Origin: Aegilops tauschii subsp. strangulata
Taxonomy: Eukaryota; Streptophyta; Magnoliopsida; Poales; Poaceae
DNA length: 64,000 bases
Direction of reading: 5' to 3'
Assembly: GCF_002575655.3 (NCBI RefSeq)
Contig: NC_053037.3
Location: forward strand, 502,952,544 to 503,016,543
Shown: positions 36,201-49,500 of the stretch, piece by piece
How the letters are laid out: each line of letters opens with the position of its first letter
Position numbering within the stretch: position 1 is the stretch's first letter
Program-made: the position numbers and the translations under genes
The notes under the pieces: model-generated
The model's database searches: none
What the model was told of the DNA's origin: nothing
What the model saw: the letters and a program-made list of their open reading frames with translations, nothing else

Positions 36201-39200
36201 ACCAGGGCACCGTTGATTGCCGGCAAAACATTGACATGCCTGGTTTTTAAATTCTCGTAAATCCAAAAATCGTCTGAAATTCATGAAACTTGGCATGCTA
36301 TCATGGAGCGGCATCAACGTGCCGTGGTACAAATTTTGTCCCATTTGGGGCAGGTTTGGGTATATGCTTCTCACAAACCGGAGCTTCTCACAACAACCAT
36401 GATGGTTTTTGGTAGGGTACGTCCCACCTTTGGGGTCGAAAAGATATCCATTGCCTCTTATTGCTTTCATTTTTTTCCCGTGTCAACATAGAACAACGGG
36501 AGTGTTGTGTGAATTTTTGTGATTTTTCGGTGTTCGTTTGGACATTTTAGGCATTAACTGAGTTTTCAATGCATTATGTGCATAATTCAAATTTGAACTA
36601 CATGCACATGCTCCAGTGCATATAAATTGGTTGAAAAATCAAATCTGTGTCCTTGGGTGCATGCTTAGGTCCCATGCAAGCAATGGGAATGAATTTCAAA
36701 CACCAGGGCACAGTTGATTGCCGGCAAAACATTGAGATGCCTGGTTTTTAAATTCTCCTAAATCCTAAAATCGTCTGAAATTCATGAAACTTGGCATGCT
36801 ATCATGGAGCGGCATCAACATGTCGTGGTACTAATTTTGTCCCATTTGTGGCAGGTTTGGGTATATGCTTCTCACAAACCGGAGCTTCTCACAACAAGCA
36901 TGATGGTTTTCGGTTGGGAACGTTCCACCTTTGGGGACGAAACGATATCCATTGCCTCTTATTGCTTTTAATTTTTTTTCTCATGTCAACATAGAACAAA
37001 AGGAGTGTTCTGTGAATTTTTGTGATTTTTCCTAGTTCATCTGGACATTTTTATGCATTAACAGAATTTTTAATGCATTTATGTGCATAATTCAAATTTG
37101 AACTACATGCACATGCTCCAGTGCATATAAATTGGTTGAAAAATTAAATCTCTGTCCTTGGGTGCATTCTTAGGTCCCATGCAAGAAATGGGAATGAATT
37201 TAAAACACCAGGGCACCATTGATTGCCGGCAAAACATTGAGATGCCTGGTTTTTAAATTCTAGTAAATCCAAAAATCGTCTGAAATTCATGCAACTTGGC
37301 ATGCTATTATGGAGCAGCATCAACATGCCGTGGTACAAATTTTGTCCCATTTCGGGCAGGTTTGGGTATATGCTTCTCACAAACCGGAGTTTCTCACAAC
37401 AAGCATGATGGTTTTTGGTAGGGAACGTCCCACCTTTGGGGTCGAAACGATATCCATTGCCTCTTATTGCTTTCAATTTTTTTCTCGTGTCAACATAGAA
37501 CAACAGGAGTGTTGTGTGAATTTTTGTGATATTTCGGGGTTCGTTTGGACATTTTATGCATTAACTGAGTTTTCAATGCATTTATGTGCATAATTCAAAT
37601 TTGAACTACATCCACATGCTCCAGTGCATATAAATTGGTTGAAAAATAAAATATGTGTCCTTGGCTGCATGCTTAGGTCCAATGAAAGAAATGGGAATGA
37701 ATTTCAAACACCAGGGCACCGTTGATTGCCGGCAAAACATTGACATGCCTGGTTTTTAAATTCTCGTAAATCCAAAAATCGTCTGAAATTCATGAAACTT
37801 GGCATGCTATCATGGAGCGGCATCAACGTGCCGTGGTACAAATTTTGTCCCATTTGGGGCAGGTTTGGGTATATGCTTCTCACAAACCGGAGCTTCTCAC
37901 AACAACCATGATGGTTTTTGGTAGGGTACGTCCCACCTTTGGGGTCGAAAAGATATCCATTGCCTCTTATTGCTTTCATTTTTTTCCCGTGTCAACATAG
38001 AACAACGGGAGTGTTGTGTGAATTTTTGTGATTTTTCGGTGTTCGTTTGGACATTTTAGGCATTAACTGAGTTTTCAATGCATTATGTGCATAATTCAAA
38101 TTTGAACTACATGCACATGCTCCAGTGCATATAAATTGGTTGAAAAATCAAATCTGTGTCCTTGGGTGCATGCTTAGGTCCCATGCAAGCAATGGGAATG
38201 AATTTCAAACACCAGGGCACAGTTGATTGCCGGCAAAACATTGAGATGCCTGGTTTTTAAATTCTCCTAAATCCTAAAATCGTCTGAAATTCATGAAACT
38301 TGGCATGCTATCATGGAGCGGCATCAACATGTCGTGGTACTAATTTTGTCCCATTTGTGGCAGGTTTGGGTATATGCTTCTCACAAACCGGAGCTTCTCA
38401 CAACAAGCATGATGGTTTTCGGTTGGGAACGTTCCACCTTTGGGGACGAAACGATATCCATTGCCTCTTATTGCTTTCAATTTTTTTTCTCATGTCAACA
38501 TAGAACAAAAGGAGTGTTCTGTGAATTTTTGTGATTTTTCCTGGTTCATCTGGACATTTTTATGCATTAACAGAATTTTTAATGCATTTATGTGCATAAT
38601 TCAAATTTGAACTACATGCACATGCTCCAGTGCATATAAATTGGTTGAAAAATTAAATCTCTGTCCTTGGGTGCATTCTTAGGTCCCATGCAAGAAATGG
38701 GAATGAATTTAAAACACCAGGGCACCGTTGATTGCCGGCAAAACATTGAGATGCCTGGTTTTTAAATTCTAGTAAATCCAAAAATCGTCTGAAATTCATG
38801 CAACTTGTCATGCTATTATGGAGCAGCATCAACATGCCGTGGTACAAATTTTGTCCCATTTCGGGCAGGTTTGGGTATATGCTTCTCACAAACCGGAGTT
38901 TCTCACAACAGGCATGATGGTTTTTGGTAGGGAACGTCCCACCTTTGGGCTCGAAACGATATCCATTGCCTCTTATTGCTTTCAACTTTTTTCTCGTGTC
39001 AACATAGAACAACAGGAGTGTTGTGTGAATTTTTGTGATATTTCGGGGTTCGTTTGGACATTTTATGCATTAACTGAGTTTTCAATGCATTTATGTGCAT
39101 AATTCAAATTTGAACTTCATCCACATGCTCCAGTGCATATAAATTGGTTGAAAAATAAAATATGTGTCCTTGGCTGCATGCTTAGGTCCAATGAAAGAAA

Positions 39201-41334
39201 TGGGAATGAATTTCAAACACCAGGGCACCGTTGATTGCCGGCAAAACATTGACATGCCTGGTTTTTAAATTCTCGTAAATCCAAAAGTCGTCTGAAATTC
39301 ATGAAACTTGGCATGCTATCATGGAGCGGCATCAACGTGCCGTGGTACAAATTTTGTCCCATTTGGGGCAGGTTTGGGTATATGCTTCTCACAAACCGGA
39401 GCTTCTCACAAGAAGCATGATTGTTTTCGGTTGGGAACGTTCCACCTTTGGGGACGAAACGATATCCATTGCCTCTTATTGCTTTCAATTTTTTTTTCTC
39501 ATGTCAACATAGAACAAAAGGAGTGTTGTGTGTATTTTTGTGATTTTTCCTGGTTCGTTTGGACATTTTTATGCATTAACTGATTTTTCAATGCATTTTT
39601 GTGCATAATTCAAATTTGAACTACATGCACATGCTCCAGTGCATATAAATTGGTTGAAAAATCAAATCTCTGTCCTTGGGTGCATGCTTAGGTCCCATGC
39701 AAGAAATGGGAATGAATTTAAAACACCAGGGCACCGTTGATTGCCGGCAAAACATTGAGATGCCTGGTTTTTAAGTTCTAGTAAATCCAAAAATCGTCTG
39801 AAATTCATGGAACTTGGCATGCTATTATGGAGCGGCATCAACATGCCGTGGTACAAATTTTGTCCCATTTGGGGCAGGTTTGGGTATATGCTTCTCACAA
39901 ACCGGAGTTTCTCACAACAAGCATAATGGTTTTTGGTAGGGACCATCCCACCTTTGGGGTCGAAACGATATTCATTGCCTCTTATTGCTTTCAATTTTTT
40001 TCTCGTGTCAACATAGAACAACAGGAGTGTTGTGTGAATTTTTGTGATATTTCGGGGTTCGTTTGGACATTTTATGCATTAACTGAGTTTTCAATGCATT
40101 TATGTGCATAATTCAAATTTGAACTACATGCACATGCTCAAGTGCATGTAATTGGTTGAAAAATCAAATCTATGTCCTTGGGTGCATGCTTAGGTCCCAT
40201 GCAAGAAATGGGAATGAATTTCAAACACCAGGGCACCGTTGATTGCCGGCAAAACATTGAGATGCCTGCTTTTTAATATCTAGTAAATCCAAAAATCGTC
40301 TGAAATTCATGGAACTTGGCATGCTATTATGGAGCTGCATCAACATGCCGTGGTACAAATTTTGTCCCATTTGGGGCAGGTTTGGGTATATGCTTCTCAC
40401 AAACCGGAGTTTCTCACAACAAGCATGATGGTTTTTGGTAGGGAACGCCCCACCTATGGGGTCGAAACGATATCCGTTGCCTCTTATTGCTTTCAATTTT
40501 TTTCTCGTGTCAACATAGAACAACAGGAGTGTTGTGTGAATTTTTGTGATATTTCGGGGTTCGTTTGGACATTTTATGCATTAACTGAGTTTTCAATGCA
40601 TTTATGTGCATAATTCAAATTTGAACTACATGCACATGCGCAAGTGCATATAAATTGGTTGAAAAATCAAATCTGTGTCCTTGGGTGCATGCTTAGGTCC
40701 CATGCAAGCAATGGGAATGATTTTCAAACAGCAGGGCACAGTTGATTGCCGGCAAAACATTGAGATGCCTGGTTTTTAAATTCTCCTAAATCCTAAAATC
40801 GTCTGAAATTCATGAAACTTGGCATGCTATCATGGAGCGGCATCAACATGGCGTGGTACTAATTTTGTCCCATTTGGGGCAGGTTTGGGTATATGCTTCT
40901 CACAAACCGGAGCTTCTCACAACAAGCATGATGGTTTTCGGTTGGGAACGTTCCACCTTTGGGGACGAAACGATATCCATTGCCTCTTATTGCTTTCAAT
41001 TTTTTTTCTCATGTCAACATAGAACAAAAGGAGTGTTCTGTGAATTTTTGTGATTTTTCCTGGTTCATCTGGACATTTTTATGCATTAACAAATTTTTTA
41101 ATGCATTTATGTGCATAATTCAAATTTGAACTACATGCACATGCTCCAGTGCATATAATTTGGTTGAAAAAATAAATCTCTGTCCTTGGATGCATTCTTA
41201 GGTCCCATGCAAGAAATGGGAATGAATTTAAAACACCAGGGCACCGTTGATTGCCGGCAAAACATTGAGATGCCTGGTTTTTAAATTCTAGTAAATCAAA
41301 AAATTGTCTGAAATTCATGCAACTTGGCATGCTA
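24230..41334 (+). repeat. Satellite zone 4: long trimeric higher-order array, 1508-1509 bp period
   Basis: One unit type marked by ATGTCGTGGTACTAATTTTG and TTCATCTGGACATT starts at 24230, 26243, 26747, 28255, 29763, 30771, 32279, 33788, 35296, 36804, 38313 and 40832. Most intervals are 1508-1509 bp; 504, 1008, 2013 and 2519 bp intervals mark gains or losses of single units. The second type has CAACAACCATGATGG and TTTTAGGCATTAAC; the third has TTTGGATATATGC. The block 35296-39320 is especially uniform, with three nearly identical trimers. Confidence 0.85.
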
Positions 41335-43851
41335 TTATGGAGCAGCATCAACTTGCCGTGGTACAAATTTTGTCCCATTTGGGGCAGGTTTGGGTATATG
41401 CTTCTCACAAACCGGAGTTTCTCACAACAAGCATGATGGTTTTTGGTAGGGAACGTCCCACCTTTGGGGTCGAAACGATATCCATTGCCTCTTATTGCTT
41501 TCAATTTTTTTCTCGTGTCAACATAGAACAACAGGAGTGTTGTGTGAATTTTTGTGATATTTCGGGGTTCGTTTGGACATTTTATGCATTAACTGAGTTT
41601 TCAATGCATTTATGTGCATAATTCAAATTTGAACTACATCCACATGCTCCAGTGCAGATTAATTGGTTGAAAAATAAAATATGTGTCCTTGGCTGCATGC
41701 TTAGGTCCCATGAAAGAAATGGGAATGAATTTCAAACACCAGGGCACCGTTGATTGCCGGCAAAACATTGAAATGCCTGGTTTTTAAATTCTCGTAAATC
41801 CAAAAATCGTCTGAAATTCATGAAACTTGGCATGCTTTCATGGAGCGGCATCAACATGCCGTGGTACAAATTTTGTCCCATTTGGGGCAGGTTTGGGTAT
41901 ATGCTTCTCACAAACCGGAGCTTCTCACAACAAGCATGATGGGTTTCGGTTGGGAACGTTCCACCTTTGGGGAGGAAACGATATCCATTGCCTCTTATTG
42001 CTTTCAATTTTTTTTCTCATGTCAACATAGAACAAAAGGAGTGTTGTGTGTATTTTTGTGATTTTTCCTGGTTCGTTTGGACATTTTTATGCATTAACTG
42101 AGTTTTCAATGCATTTATGTGCATAATTCAAATTTGAACTACATGCACATGCTCTAGTGCATATAAATTGGTTGAAAAATCAAATCTCTGTCCTTGGGTG
42201 CATGCTTAGGTCCCATGCAAGAAATGGGAATGAATTTAAAACACCAGGGCACCGTTGATTGCCGGCAAAACATTGAGATGCCTGGTTTTTAAATTCTAGT
42301 GAATCCAAAAATCGTCTGAAATTCATGGAACTTGGCATGCTATTATGGAGCAGCATCAACATGCCATGGTACAAATTTTGTCCCATTTGGGGCAGGTTTG
42401 GGTATATGCTTCTCACAAACCGGAGCTTCTCACAACAACCATGATGGTTTTTGGTAGGGAACGTCCCACCTTTGGGGTCGAAACGATATCCATTGCCTCT
42501 TATTGCTTTCATTTTTTTCCCGTGTCAACATAGAACAACGGGAGTGTTGTGTGAATTTTTGTGATATTTCGGTGTTCGTTAGGACATTTTAGGCATTAAC
42601 TGAGATTTCAATGCATTATGTGCATAATTCAAATTTGAACTACATCCACATGCTCCAGTGCATATAAATTGGTTGAAAAATCAAATCTCTGTCCTTGGCT
42701 GCATGCTTAGGTCCCATGAAAGAAATGGGAATGAATTTAAAACACCAGGGCTCCGTTGATTGCCGGCAAAACATAGAGATGCCTGCTTTTTAAATTCTCG
42801 TAAATCCAAAAATCGTCTGAAATTGATAAAACTTGGCATGCTATCATGGAGCGGCATCAACATGCCGTGGTACAAATTTTGTCCCATTTGGGGCAGGTTT
42901 GGATATATGCTTCTCACAAACCGGAGTTTCTCACAACAACCATGATGGTTTTTGGTAGGGAACGTCCCACCTTTGGGGTCGAAACGATATCCATTGCCTC
43001 TTATTGCTTTCATTTTTTTCCCGTGTCAACATAGAACAACGGGAGTGTTGTGTGAATTTTTGTGATATTTCGGTGTTCGTTAGGACATTTTAGGCATTAA
43101 CTGAGATTTCAATGCATTATGTGCATAATTCAATTTGAACTACATCCACATGCTCCAGTGCATATAAATTGGTTGAAAAATCAAATCTCTGTCCTTGGCT
43201 GCATGCTTAGGTCCCATGAAAGAAATGGGAATGAATTTAAAACACCAGGGCTCCGTTGATTGCCGGCAAAACATAGAGATGCCTGCTTTTTAAATTCTCG
43301 TAAATCCAAAAATCGTCTGAAATTGATAAAACTTGGCATGCTATCATGGAGCGGCATCAACATGCCGTGGTACAAATTTTGTCCCATTTGGGGCAGGTTT
43401 GGATATATGCTTCTCACAAACCGGAGTTTCTCACAACAAGCATGATGGTTTTTGGTAGGGACCGTCCCACCTTTGGGGACGAAAAGATATCAAATGCCAC
43501 TTATTGCTTTCAATTTTTTTCTCGTGTCAACATAGAACAACAGGAGTGTTGTGTGAATTTTTGTGATATTTCGGGGTTCGTTTGGACATTTTATGCATTA
43601 ACTAAGTTTTCAATGCATTTATGTGCACAATTCAAATTTGAACTACATGCACATGCTCAAGTGCATATAAATTGGTTGAAAAATCAAATATGTGTCCTTG
43701 GGTGCATGCTTAGGTCCCATGCAAGCAATGGGAATGAATTTCAAACACCAGGGTACAGTTGATTGCCGGCAAAACATTGAGATGACTGGTTTTTAAATTC
43801 TCCTAAATCCTAAAATCGTCTGAAATTCATGAAACTTGGCATGCTATCATG

Positions 43852-44179
43852 GAGCGGCATCAACATGTCGTGGTACTAATTTTGTCCCATTTGGGGCAGG
43901 TTTGGGTTCATCTGGACATTTTTATGCATTAACAGAATTTTTAATGCATTTATGTGCATAATTCAAATTTGAACTACATGCACATGCTCCAGTGCATATA
44001 AATTGGTTGAAAATTTAAATCTCTGTCCTTGGGTGCATTCTTAGGTCCCATGGAAGAAATGGGAATGAATTTAAAACACCAGGGCACCGTTGATTGCCGG
44101 CAAAACATTGAGATGCCTGGTTTTTAAATTCTAGTAAATCCAAAAATCGTCCGATTTTCATGCAACTTGGCATGCTATT
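43852..44179 (+). repeat. Truncated satellite unit (about 328 bp)
   Basis: CAGGTTTGGGT is joined directly to TCATCTGGACATT at about 43907. A full unit has about 174 bp between these points. GGT is present at both original breakpoints, so a microhomology deletion of this length is the simplest cause. Confidence 0.9.
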
Positions 44180-46193
44180 ATGGAGCAGCATCAACATGCC
44201 GTGGTACAAATTTTGTCCCATTTGGGACAGGTTTGGGTATATGCTTCTCACAAACCGGAGTTTCTCACAACAAGCATGATGGTTTTTGGTAGGGAACGTC
44301 CCACCTTTGGGGTCGAAACGATATCCATTGCCTCTTATTGCTTTCAATTTTTTTCTCGTGTCAACATAGAACAACAGGAGTGTTGTGTGAATTTTTGTGA
44401 TATTTCGGGGTTCGTTTGGACATTTTATGCATTAACTGAGTTTTCAATGCATTTATGTGCATAATTCAAATTTGAACTACATCCACATGCTCCAGTGCAG
44501 ATTAATTGGTTGAAAAATAAAATATGTGTCCTTGGCTGCATGCTTAGGTCCCATGAAAGAAATGGGAATGAATTTCAAACACCAGGGCACCGTTGATTGC
44601 CGGCAAAACAATGAAATGCCTGGTTTTTAAATTCTCGTAAATCCAAAAATCGTCTGAAATTCATGAAACTTGGCATGCTTTCATGGAGCGGCATCAACAT
44701 GCCGTGGTACAAATTTTGTCCCATTTGGGGCAGGTTTGGGTATATGCTTCTCACAAACCGGAGCTTCTCACAACAAGCATGATGGGTTTCGGTTGGGAAC
44801 GTTCCACCTTTGGGGAGGAAACGATATCCATTGCCTCTTATTGCTTTCAATTTTTTTTCTCATGTCAACATAGAACAAAAGGAGTGTTGTGTGTATTTTT
44901 GTGATTTTTCCTGGTTCGTTTGGACATTTTTATGCATTAACTGAGTTTTCAATGCATTTATGTGCATAATTCAAATTTGAACTACATGCACATGCTCTAG
45001 TGCATATAAATTGGTTGAAAAATCAAATCTCTGTCCTTGGGTGCATGCTTAGGTCCCATGCAAGAAATGGGAATGAATTTAAAACACCAGGGCACCGTTG
45101 ATTGCCGGCAAAACATTGAGATGCCTGGTTTTTAAATTCTAGTGAATCCAAAAATCGTCTGAAATTCATGGAACTTGGCATGCTATTATGGAGCAGCATC
45201 AACATGCCATGGTACAAATTTTGTCCCATTTGGGGCAGGTTTGGGTATATGCTTCTCACAAACCGGAGCTTCTCACAACAACCATGATGGTTTTTGGTAG
45301 GGAACGTCCCACCTTTGGGGTCGAAACGATATCCATTGCCTCTTATTGCTTTCATTTTTTTCCCGTGTCAACATAGAACAACGGGAGTGTTGTGTGAATT
45401 TTTGTGATATTTCGGTGTTCGTTAGGACATTTTAGGCATTAACTGAGATTTCAATGCATTATGTGCATAATTCAAATTTGAACTACATCCACATGCTCCA
45501 GTGCATATAAATTGGTTGAAAAATCAAATCTCTGTCCTTGGCTGCATGCTTAGGTCCCATGAAAGAAATGGGAATGCATTTAAAACACCAGGGCTCCGTT
45601 GATTGCCGGCAAAACATTGAGATGCCTGGTTTTTAAATTCTCGTAAATCCAAAAATCGTCTGAAATTGATAAAACTTGGCATGCTATCATGGAGCGGCAT
45701 CAACATGCCGTGGTACAAATTTTGTCCCATTTGGGGCAGGTTTGGATATATGCTTCTCACAAACCGGAGTTTCTCACAACAAGCATGATGGTTTTTGGTA
45801 GGGACCGTCCCACCTTTGGGGACGAAAAGATATCAAATGCCACTTATTGCTTTCAATTTTTTTCTCGTGTCAACATAGAACAACAGGAGTGTTGTGTGAA
45901 TTTTTGTGATATTTCGGGGTTCGTTTGGACATTTTATGCATTAACTAAGTTTTCAATGCATTTATGTGCACAATTCAAATTTGAACTACATGCACATGCT
46001 CAAGTGCATATAAATTGGTTGAAAAATCAAATCTGTGTCCTTGGGTGCATGCTTAGGTCCCATGCAAGCAATGGGAATGAATTTCAAACACCAGGGCACA
46101 GTTGATTGCCGGCAAAACATTGAGATGACTGGTTTTTAAATTCTCCTAAATCCTAAAATCGTCTGAAATTCATGAAACTTGGCATGCTATCAT

Positions 46194-46522
46194 GGAGCGG
46201 CATCAACATGTCGTGGTACTAATTTTGTCCCATTTGGGGCAGGTTTGGGTTCATCTGGACATTTTTATGCATTAACAGAATTTTTAATGCATTTATGTGC
46301 ATAATTCAAATTTGAACTACATGCACATGCTCCAGTGCATATAAATTGGTTGAAAATTTAAATCTCTGTCCTTGGGTGCATTCTTAGGTCCCATGCAAGA
46401 AATGGGAATGAATTTAAAACACCAGGGCACCGTTGATTGCCGGCAAAACATTGAGATGCCTGGTTTTTAAATTCTAGTAAATCCAAAAATCGTCTGAAAT
46501 TCATGCAACTTGGCATGCTATT
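46194..46522 (+). repeat. Second copy of the truncated unit (about 329 bp)
   Basis: The same junction, CAGGTTTGGGT to TCATCTGGACATT, recurs at about 46250, exactly 2343 bp from the first. A shared breakpoint to the base means one deletion followed by duplication, not two independent events. Confidence 0.9.
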
Positions 46523-49500
46523 ATGGAGCAGCATCAACATGCCGTGGTACAAATTTTGTCCCATTTGGGACAGGTTTGGGTATATGCTTCTCACAAACCG
46601 GAGTTTCTCACAACAAGCATGATGGTTTTTGGTAGGGAATGTCCCACCTTTGGGGTCGAAACGATATCCATTGCCTCTTATTCCTTTCAATTTTTTTCTC
46701 GTGTCAACATAGAACAACAGGAGTGTTGTGTGAATTTTTGTGATATTTCGGGGTTCGTTCGGACATTTTATGCATTAACTGAGTTTTCAATGCATTTATG
46801 TGCATAATTCAAATTTGAACTACATCCACATGCTCTAGTGTAGATTAATTGGTTGAAAAATAAAATATGTGTCCTTGGCTGCATGCTTAGGTCCCATGAA
46901 AGAAATGGGAATGAATTTAAAACACCAGGGCACCGTTGATTGCCGGCAAAACATTGAGATGCCTGGTTTTTAAATTCTAGTAAATCCAAAAATCGTCTGA
47001 AATTCATGCAACTTGGCATGCTATTATGGAGCAGCATCAACATGCCGTGGTACAAATTTTGTCCCATTTGGGATAGGTTTGGGTATATGCTTCTCACAAA
47101 CCGGAGTTTCTCACAACAAGCATGATGGTTTTTGGTAGGGAACGTCCCACCTTTGGGGTCGAAACGATATCCATTGCCTCTTATTGCTTTCAATTTTTTT
47201 CTCGTGTCAACATAGAACAAAAGGAGTGTTGTGTGAATTTTTGTGTGTTTTCCTGGTTCGTTTGGACTTTTTATGCATTAACTGAGTTTTAAATGATTTT
47301 ATGTGCATAATTCAAATTTGAACTACATGCACATGCTCTGGTGCATATAAATTGGTTGAAAAATCAAATCTCTATCCTTGGGTGCATGCTTAGGTCCCAT
47401 ACAAGAAATGGGAATGAATTTAAAACACCAGGGCACCGTTGATTGCCGGCAAAACATTGAGATGCCTGGTTTTTAAATTCTAGTAAATCCAAAAATCGTC
47501 TGAAATTCATGGAACTTGGCATGCTATTATGGAGCGGCATCAAAATGCCGTGGTACAAATTTTGTCCCATTTGGGGCAGGTTTGGGTATATGCTTCTCAC
47601 AAACCGGAGTTTCTCACAACAAGCATAATGGTTTTTGGTAGGGACCATCCCACCTTTGGGGTCGAAACGATATTCATTGCCTCTTATTGCTTTCAATTAT
47701 TTTCTCGTGTCAACATAGAACAACAGGAGTGTTGTGTGAATTTTTGTGATATTTCGGGGTTCGTTTGGACATTTTATGCATTAACTGAGTTTTCAATGCA
47801 TTTATGTGCATAATTCAAATTTGAACTACATCCACATGCTCCAGTGCATATAAATTGGTTGAAAAATAAAATATGTGTCCTTGGCTGCATGCTTAGGTCC
47901 CATGAAAGAAATGGGAATGAATTTCAAACACCAGGGCACCGTTGATTGCCGGCAAAACATTGACATGCCTGGTTTTTAAATTCTCGTAAATCCAAAAATC
48001 GTCTGAAATTCATGAAACTTGGCATGCTATCATGGAGCGGCATCAACATGCCGTGGTAAAAAATTTGTCCTATTTGGGGCAGGTTTGGGTATATGCTTCT
48101 CACAAACCGGAGCTTCTCACAACAAGCATGATGGTTTTCGGTTGGGAACGTTCCACCTTTGGGGACGAAACGATATCCATTGCCTCTTATTGCTTTCAAT
48201 TTTTTTTCTCATGTCAACATAGAACAAATGGAGTGTTGTGTGTATTTTTGTGATTTTTCCTGGTTCGTTTGGACATTTTTATGCATTACCTGAATTTTCA
48301 ATGCATTTATGTGCATAATTCAAATTTGAACTACCCGCACATGCTCCAGTGCATATAAATTGGTTGAAAATCAAATCTGTGTCCTTGGGTGCATGCTCAG
48401 GTCCCATGCAAGAAATGGGGATGAATTTAAAACACCAGGGCACCGTTGATTGCCGGCAAAACATTGAGATGCCTGGTTTTTAAATTCTAGTAAATCCAAA
48501 AATCGTCTGAAATTCATGGAACTTGGCATGCTATCATGGAGCGGCATCAACATGCCGTGGTACAAATTTTGTCCCATTTGGGGCAGGTCTGGGTTTATGC
48601 TTCTCACAAACCGGAGTTTCTCACAACAAGCATGATGGTTTTCGGTTCGGAACGTTCCACCTTTGGGGACGAAACGATATCCATTGCCTCTTATTGCTTT
48701 CAATTTTTTTTCTCATGTCAACATAGAACAAAAGGAGTGTTGTGTGAATTTTTGTGAGTTTTCCTGGTACGTTTGAACATTTTTATGCATTAACTGAGTT
48801 TTCAATGCATTTATGTGCATAATTCAAATTTGAACTACATGCACATGCTCCAGTGCATATAAATTGGTTGAAAAATCAAATCTGTGTCCTTGGCTGCATG
48901 CTTAGGTCCCATGCAAGAAATTGGAATAATTTAAAACACCAGGGCACTGTTCATTGCCGGCAAAATATTGAGATGCCTGGTGTTTAAATTCTAGTAAATC
49001 CAAAAATCGTCTGAACTTCATGGAACTTGGCATGCTATTATGGAGCGGCATCAACATGCCGTGGTACAAATTTTGTCCCATTTGGGGCAGGTTTGGGTAT
49101 ATGCTTCTCACAAACCGGAGCTTCTCACAACAAGCATAATGGTTTTTGGTAGGGACCGTCCCACCTTTGGGGTCGAAACGATACCCATGGCCTCTCATTG
49201 CTTTCAATTTTTTTCTCGTGTCAAGATAGAACAACAGGAGTGTTGTGTGAATTTTTGTGATATTTCGGGGTTCGTTTGGACATTTTATTCATTAACTGAG
49301 TTTTCAATGCATTTATGTGCATAATTCAAATTTGAACTACATGCACATCCTCAAGTGCATATAAATTGGTTGAAAATAAAATATGTGTCCTTGGCTGCTT
49401 GCTTAGGTCCCATGAAAGAAATGGGAATGAATTTCAAACAGCAGGGCAGCGTTGATTGCCGGCAAAACATTGAGATGCCTGGTTTTTAAAGTCTAGTAAA

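Larger units (their letters stand above)
41840..46522 (+). repeat. Duplicated block of 2.3-2.8 kb containing a truncated unit
   Basis: Units 41840, 42345, 42846, 43346, 43852 and 44180 are followed by a second copy at 44683, 45188, 45689, 46194 and 46523. Offsets are 2843 bp left of 43346 and 2343 bp right of it. The first copy holds one extra unit (42846/43346 pair, 500 bp apart). Both copies share the variants TGCATGCTTTCATGG (early in the block) and GATGACTGG, and the same internal deletion. Confidence 0.88.
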
